This document shows, piece by piece, positions 5,841-8,620 of a DNA stretch of 8,620 bases (its first letter is position 1; each line of letters begins with the position of its first letter). The notes beneath the pieces are model-generated. The model was not told the origin of the DNA and did no database searches. It saw nothing but the letters and a program-made list of their open reading frames with translations. Made by a program: the position numbers and the translations under genes. The stretch covers positions 1 to 8,620 of the forward strand of contig JAITGR010000228.1 in assembly GCA_031280455.1 (NCBI GenBank). Direction: 5' to 3'. The stretch comes from Spirochaetaceae bacterium (GTDB taxonomy: Bacteria; Spirochaetota; Spirochaetia; Treponematales; Breznakiellaceae).

Positions 5841-8549
5841 TTATGGATTGGCGGGTAGCAGGGTAACCCGGAAGTAGCCGTCCAGGTTTTTTTTGCCGAG
5901 CGCTACCAGGCCGTTCATGTTATTGTTGGGGTTTTGGGGGTGCGCCTGCCAGGTTCCAGACGCATACGCGCCGGCCCCCTTGGTACCGTTGTTCGTCGCG
6001 TTCAGCTTGTTCATAAGCCCTTCGGTAAACTCATACCCGCTGTAGTGGTCCTCTATATTGACCGCAGACCAGGCAGGAGAAACGGTACCGGGTTTCTCCG
6101 CACCCTTCGGCACCATCCAGCCCTCCCTGGATACGGGATTGTACGAAATACAACTCTCCGTGCCTGTATTGTAGCCGGAAACATAGCCGCTGCCGCCGCC
6201 GCCGCCTGAGTTACTTTCGGTGGCGGGCGGGCTCCAGACAACCTCGCCGCCAAAGTAGCCGCCGCCGCCGCCGCCGCGGCCTTCCGCGCCATAGCTGCCA
6301 TAGCCCGGGGGTTGGGGACCCTTGCCGCCTACGCCAAAGCCCTGGCCGCCGCGGCCGGAACCCGGGCGCTGGGTCGCGCCCATCCACCAGCCGCCGGAAA
6401 CACTGGTGCCCAAATAGCCGGTGGCGGGGTTTGCGTCGTTGAGGTTGCCACTCCAGTTGCTGCCTACATGACCGCCCTGCCCGGCAAAGCCCGCGGCGTT
6501 GCCCGTGCGGCCGTTGTTATGCCCGTACCCGCCGCCGCCGCCGGCGACCATAATGCGGTCGTTGAGCACCTGGCTGTCCGACCACGCGCCGCGCGTCAGG
6601 CTGACGCTGGTAGCTCCGCCGCCGCCCGAGCCGGCACCATACGCGCCGCCCATGCCGCCGGCCCCGCCGCCGTTCCAGGTGGCCTTACCTGCTGTTTGGC
6701 CGCTGCGCGTGTAACCGCCTTCGCCCACATAAATATACGCTGCTTTTAGATGGTTACCCGCACCGCCGCCGGTATTAGCGACATCGTTGGGGTCCCACTG
6801 CGTAGAACGCCCCGGGTCCATAACGATTTTGCCGGCGGAATAGCCGCCCCAGCCGCCGCGGCCATCGCCGCCGTGTCCTTCGTAGTTGGGCGCTTCACCG
6901 CCGAACGCGCCCCAGGCTTCAAACTTGTAGGTACCGGCCACGGGCGGGTAAAAAGTCTGCACCAGGCCGTCCGCCCAGCCAAAATCCACCGAGCCGTCTT
7001 GGGTCATTCTCTTAATAACAATTGTGTAGAGCTTGCCGGAACCGTCCGGGTCTATTGTAACAACCGTATCGCCTTCGGGAAGGTCCGCGACCTTGTAGTA
7101 ATCGTCATCGGTACTCGTCGTTGTCGCTTCGGTAAAATACGCGCCCGGCGCCAAGGGGGCGCCGCCGCTTGTCCTGCCGGTAATCCAGACGGCATCGTCG
7201 CTGTTTTGCACGACGTAGGTATAGAAGTTGATGTTCGGGTTAAAGCCGAATATCTCCGTTTCTGCCTTGGAGGTGGCAACGCATATTTTTTGCAGCCTGT
7301 TCGACGCCTTTATGAATTCCGCCTTTACAATAAGGTCTGCCATAGGCATGGAGCCAAACGTCATCTTCCACTGGCCGTTATTGCCTTCGGGTTTTACCGC
7401 GTCAGTCGCCCATGTATCCGTATGCCACCGCAAATTAAGCGCGTTGGTCCGGACATCAGTGCCAGCACCAAGCGGCGGCAACGGGGTTACTTCCATATCG
7501 CCGTACAGCACTTTTACCGATTCGGGGTTAAGAATGTTACTGCTCTGCCCGATTAAGGTCAAAACCCCTGAATCCGTCGGCATTTTTTTTGAGTTGGCTT
7601 CGGACAAAAAGCCTTCGCCGGATATGTTTTCGCCCCCAATTATCGTGCGCTCTACAACTTGTAACGTAATGTCAAACGACGCGCATGTATACGCGCCCGC
7701 GGCATCCGCATTGCCGTCCAGAACGGGGGTGTCCGACGGCTTTTTTATCCAGATTGTTGCCGTCTGGGAATTCGGTGGCGCGGCCAACGGAGCACCCGTA
7801 GTCTCGTCCACAAAAAGTTTGGAGTAGTTGAAGGAATCCATCAGGTAGTCGGCCACGGTTGCCTGTACCGGCGTGCCGCCTGCCTCGAACGACGTGCCGC
7901 CGCCGTACCAGCGCACTACTTCCAGCCCCGACGGGTCCAGCGGCTCCTGCCAGTCGTAGGTCTTTTTAAACGGCGCCCTGCGTACGGTATAGCCTTTGAA
8001 ATCCGCGCCGTTCGGGGCCGCCCGCTGGACAACCAAGATTTCGAACGGGTCTGTTGTTGTCGCGGCGGCACCCGGCCACCGGTAATGTACGGTCATGTCG
8101 GGGCGCTTTGTGTACTTGACCACCAGGCGCGCTTCGCCCAGATTGGACAGCCTGGAATCCTCCCGCGCGACGTACACGCCGTTTTCCTTGTACTCAACAA
8201 TAACCTGAAAGTCCCCCACCGGCGCTTGCGAGTCCTGGCCCTGGGCGGACACCAGCGTAACGGTAAATTCGCGCTTGGGGTCTATGAGCGTGTACCCGTC
8301 CGTTCCCGCCTCCGCGTCCGCCGGCGGTGTGTAGGTTTTCGCGTTTTCCGGCGCGTCCGCTTTTTCGAACCAGCCGCCGTCTATCGCGTCCGCGTCGTAC
8401 ACCGGCAGAACGTCCCTGCCGTAGGTAACCTCGACCCCGACGATGTTTTCCTGCCTGGCCGGCGGAGCGTCGTCCGTCGGATTGTTGTGGCAGCCGCTTA
8501 CAACCAGGGCGGCTCCAAGCACGCCCGCAAAAAACGCGTTTCTTTTCAT
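5841..8549 (-). CDS. Large lipoprotein with Ig/cadherin-like domains and an ALK-type glycine-rich domain
   Basis: This 902-aa precursor has a lipoprotein signal: MKRNAFFAGVLGAALVVSGC, lipobox VSGC, lipidated Cys20, so it is membrane-anchored and probably surface or periplasmic. Residues about 30-170 are unassigned beta-rich sequence. About 195-300 resembles a bacterial Ig-like repeat (YDWQEPLDPSGLEVVRWY). About 412-515 fits a cadherin-like beta-sandwich, from FGFNPNINFYTYVV to LYTIVIKRM. From 530 it enters a glycine-rich domain: FYPPVAGTYKFEAWGAFGG, AAYIYVGEGGY, GGGGATSVSLTRG, DRIMVAGGGGGYG, GGGGGGYFGG and GGGGGSGYVSGY, the order seen in the ALK/LTK-type glycine-rich domain (Pfam Gly_rich, from memory). 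The last strand GYFRVTLL (about 891-898) may close the fold after an insert near 794-880. The role is unknown; adhesion or matrix binding is a guess. AAGGGAG (8557-8563) precedes the ATG. The domain order is clear by eye but not searched. Confidence 0.88.
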   Translation of the reverse strand: MKRNAFFAGVLGAALVVSGCHNNPTDDAPPARQENIVGVEVTYGRDVLPVYDADAIDGGWFEKADAPENAKTYTPPADAEAGTDGYTLIDPKREFTVTLVSAQGQDSQAPVGDFQVIVEYKENGVYVAREDSRLSNLGEARLVVKYTKRPDMTVHYRWPGAAATTTDPFEILVVQRAAPNGADFKGYTVRRAPFKKTYDWQEPLDPSGLEVVRWYGGGTSFEAGGTPVQATVADYLMDSFNYSKLFVDETTGAPLAAPPNSQTATIWIKKPSDTPVLDGNADAAGAYTCASFDITLQVVERTIIGGENISGEGFLSEANSKKMPTDSGVLTLIGQSSNILNPESVKVLYGDMEVTPLPPLGAGTDVRTNALNLRWHTDTWATDAVKPEGNNGQWKMTFGSMPMADLIVKAEFIKASNRLQKICVATSKAETEIFGFNPNINFYTYVVQNSDDAVWITGRTSGGAPLAPGAYFTEATTTSTDDDYYKVADLPEGDTVVTIDPDGSGKLYTIVIKRMTQDGSVDFGWADGLVQTFYPPVAGTYKFEAWGAFGGEAPNYEGHGGDGRGGWGGYSAGKIVMDPGRSTQWDPNDVANTGGGAGNHLKAAYIYVGEGGYTRSGQTAGKATWNGGGAGGMGGAYGAGSGGGGATSVSLTRGAWSDSQVLNDRIMVAGGGGGYGHNNGRTGNAAGFAGQGGHVGSNWSGNLNDANPATGYLGTSVSGGWWMGATQRPGSGRGGQGFGVGGKGPQPPGYGSYGAEGRGGGGGGYFGGEVVWSPPATESNSGGGGGSGYVSGYNTGTESCISYNPVSREGWMVPKGAEKPGTVSPAWSAVNIEDHYSGYEFTEGLMNKLNATNNGTKGAGAYASGTWQAHPQNPNNNMNGLVALGKKNLDGYFRVTLLPANP
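6192..6206. repeat. (GCC)5 triplet tract in the glycine-rich coding region
   Basis: Five uninterrupted GCC units, read as GGC glycine codons on the minus strand (the GGGGG run near residue 785). Length changes by whole units would add or remove glycine without shifting the frame. Confidence 0.8.
6258..6275. repeat. (GCC)6 triplet tract in the glycine-rich coding region
   Basis: Six uninterrupted GCC units, encoding the glycine run just before YFGG (about residues 759-764). It is the longest such tract in the gene. A third, shorter one lies near 6530-6543. Confidence 0.85.
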
Positions 8550-8556
8550 AGCATTT

Positions 8557-8563
8557 CTCCCTT
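8557..8563 (-). promoter_or_regulatory. Ribosome binding site of the lipoprotein gene
   Basis: AAGGGAG on the minus strand, seven bases before the ATG at 8547-8549. It supports this start and hence the complete lipoprotein signal. Confidence 0.75.
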
Positions 8564-8573
8564 TAATATGTCT

Positions 8574-8604
8574 AATCCCGCCCGCGCTTGCCGCCGGCGG
8601 GATT
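8574..8604. repeat. Palindromic element upstream of the lipoprotein gene
   Basis: Nine-bp perfect arms, AATCCCGCC (8574-8582) and GGCGGGATT (8596-8604), enclose a 13-base GC-rich spacer. There is no T run on either side, so it is not a normal terminator. It lies 25 bases upstream of the lipoprotein start codon. Together with the adjoining 8608-8620 motif it looks like part of a dispersed palindromic (REP- or MITE-like) element cut off by the window edge. That reading is an inference. Confidence 0.5.
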
Positions 8605-8607
8605 TAG

Positions 8608-8620
8608 GGCAACGCTGATT
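8608..8620. repeat. Copy 2 of the short repeated motif (GGCAACGCTGATT)
   Basis: Partner of the motif at 4716-4728, with one base difference. It abuts the palindrome at 8574-8604 and may form its outer edge; it is truncated by the window end. Confidence 0.4.

Noticed and set aside
6750..7556. A long plus-strand ORF (268 codons) opposite the lipoprotein gene
   Set aside because: It lies wholly antisense to a gene with a signal peptide, good ribosome site and clear domains. It has no recognisable motif, and GC-rich coding DNA commonly yields long antisense open frames.
8085..8618. Plus-strand ORF of 177 codons reaching the window end
   Set aside because: It is antisense to the lipoprotein N-terminus, Arg/Val-rich and without motifs; the opposite strand encodes a clean lipoprotein signal.
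1..8620. CRISPR array, tRNA, rRNA, transposase or integrase
   Set aside because: No regularly spaced repeats, cloverleaf or rRNA-like sequence, or recombinase motifs were seen.

Overview
The window most resembles a GC-rich chromosomal segment of a spirochaete, probably a Treponema relative. That assignment is an inference. It rests on the mix of a lipoprotein with adhesin-like and glycine-rich domains, a lone PTS Enzyme I gene next to a P-loop/Asp23-type gene, and a TPR protein with a decayed metallopeptidase-like domain. No rRNA or other taxonomic marker is present. All calls come from reading motifs; no database search was run.

Layout, left to right: the 3' part of argH (argininosuccinate lyase) runs rightward into a perfect 17-bp hairpin with A and T runs on its two sides (631-668). 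This hairpin can end transcription from both directions. Every other gene lies on the minus strand. Read in their own direction (right to left) they are: a 902-aa lipoprotein (5841-8549) followed by its terminator; a small membrane/coiled-coil protein (5435-5743); a Phd/YefM antitoxin and ParE/RelE toxin pair (5118-5390 and 4774-5115); ptsI, encoding PTS Enzyme I (2838-4586); a P-loop plus Asp23/Gls24-like protein (1941-2798); and an exported TPR protein with a degenerate gluzincin-like domain (693-1868).

The ptsI gene and the P-loop gene are separated by only 39 nt that contain a near-perfect hairpin, so they probably form an operon. The TPR gene has a well-formed sigma-70-like promoter overlapping the end of the P-loop gene. 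The toxin-antitoxin pair is visibly AT-rich between GC-rich neighbours, which suggests horizontal acquisition. The small membrane protein gene just upstream may travel with it.

The most interesting items are: the lipoprotein's large glycine-rich region, which matches the layout of the glycine-rich domain in animal ALK/LTK receptor kinases and related bacterial surface proteins; the P-loop/Asp23 fusion coupled to ptsI; the pseudo-peptidase/TPR protein; and a short repeat-like sequence upstream of both ptsI and the lipoprotein gene.
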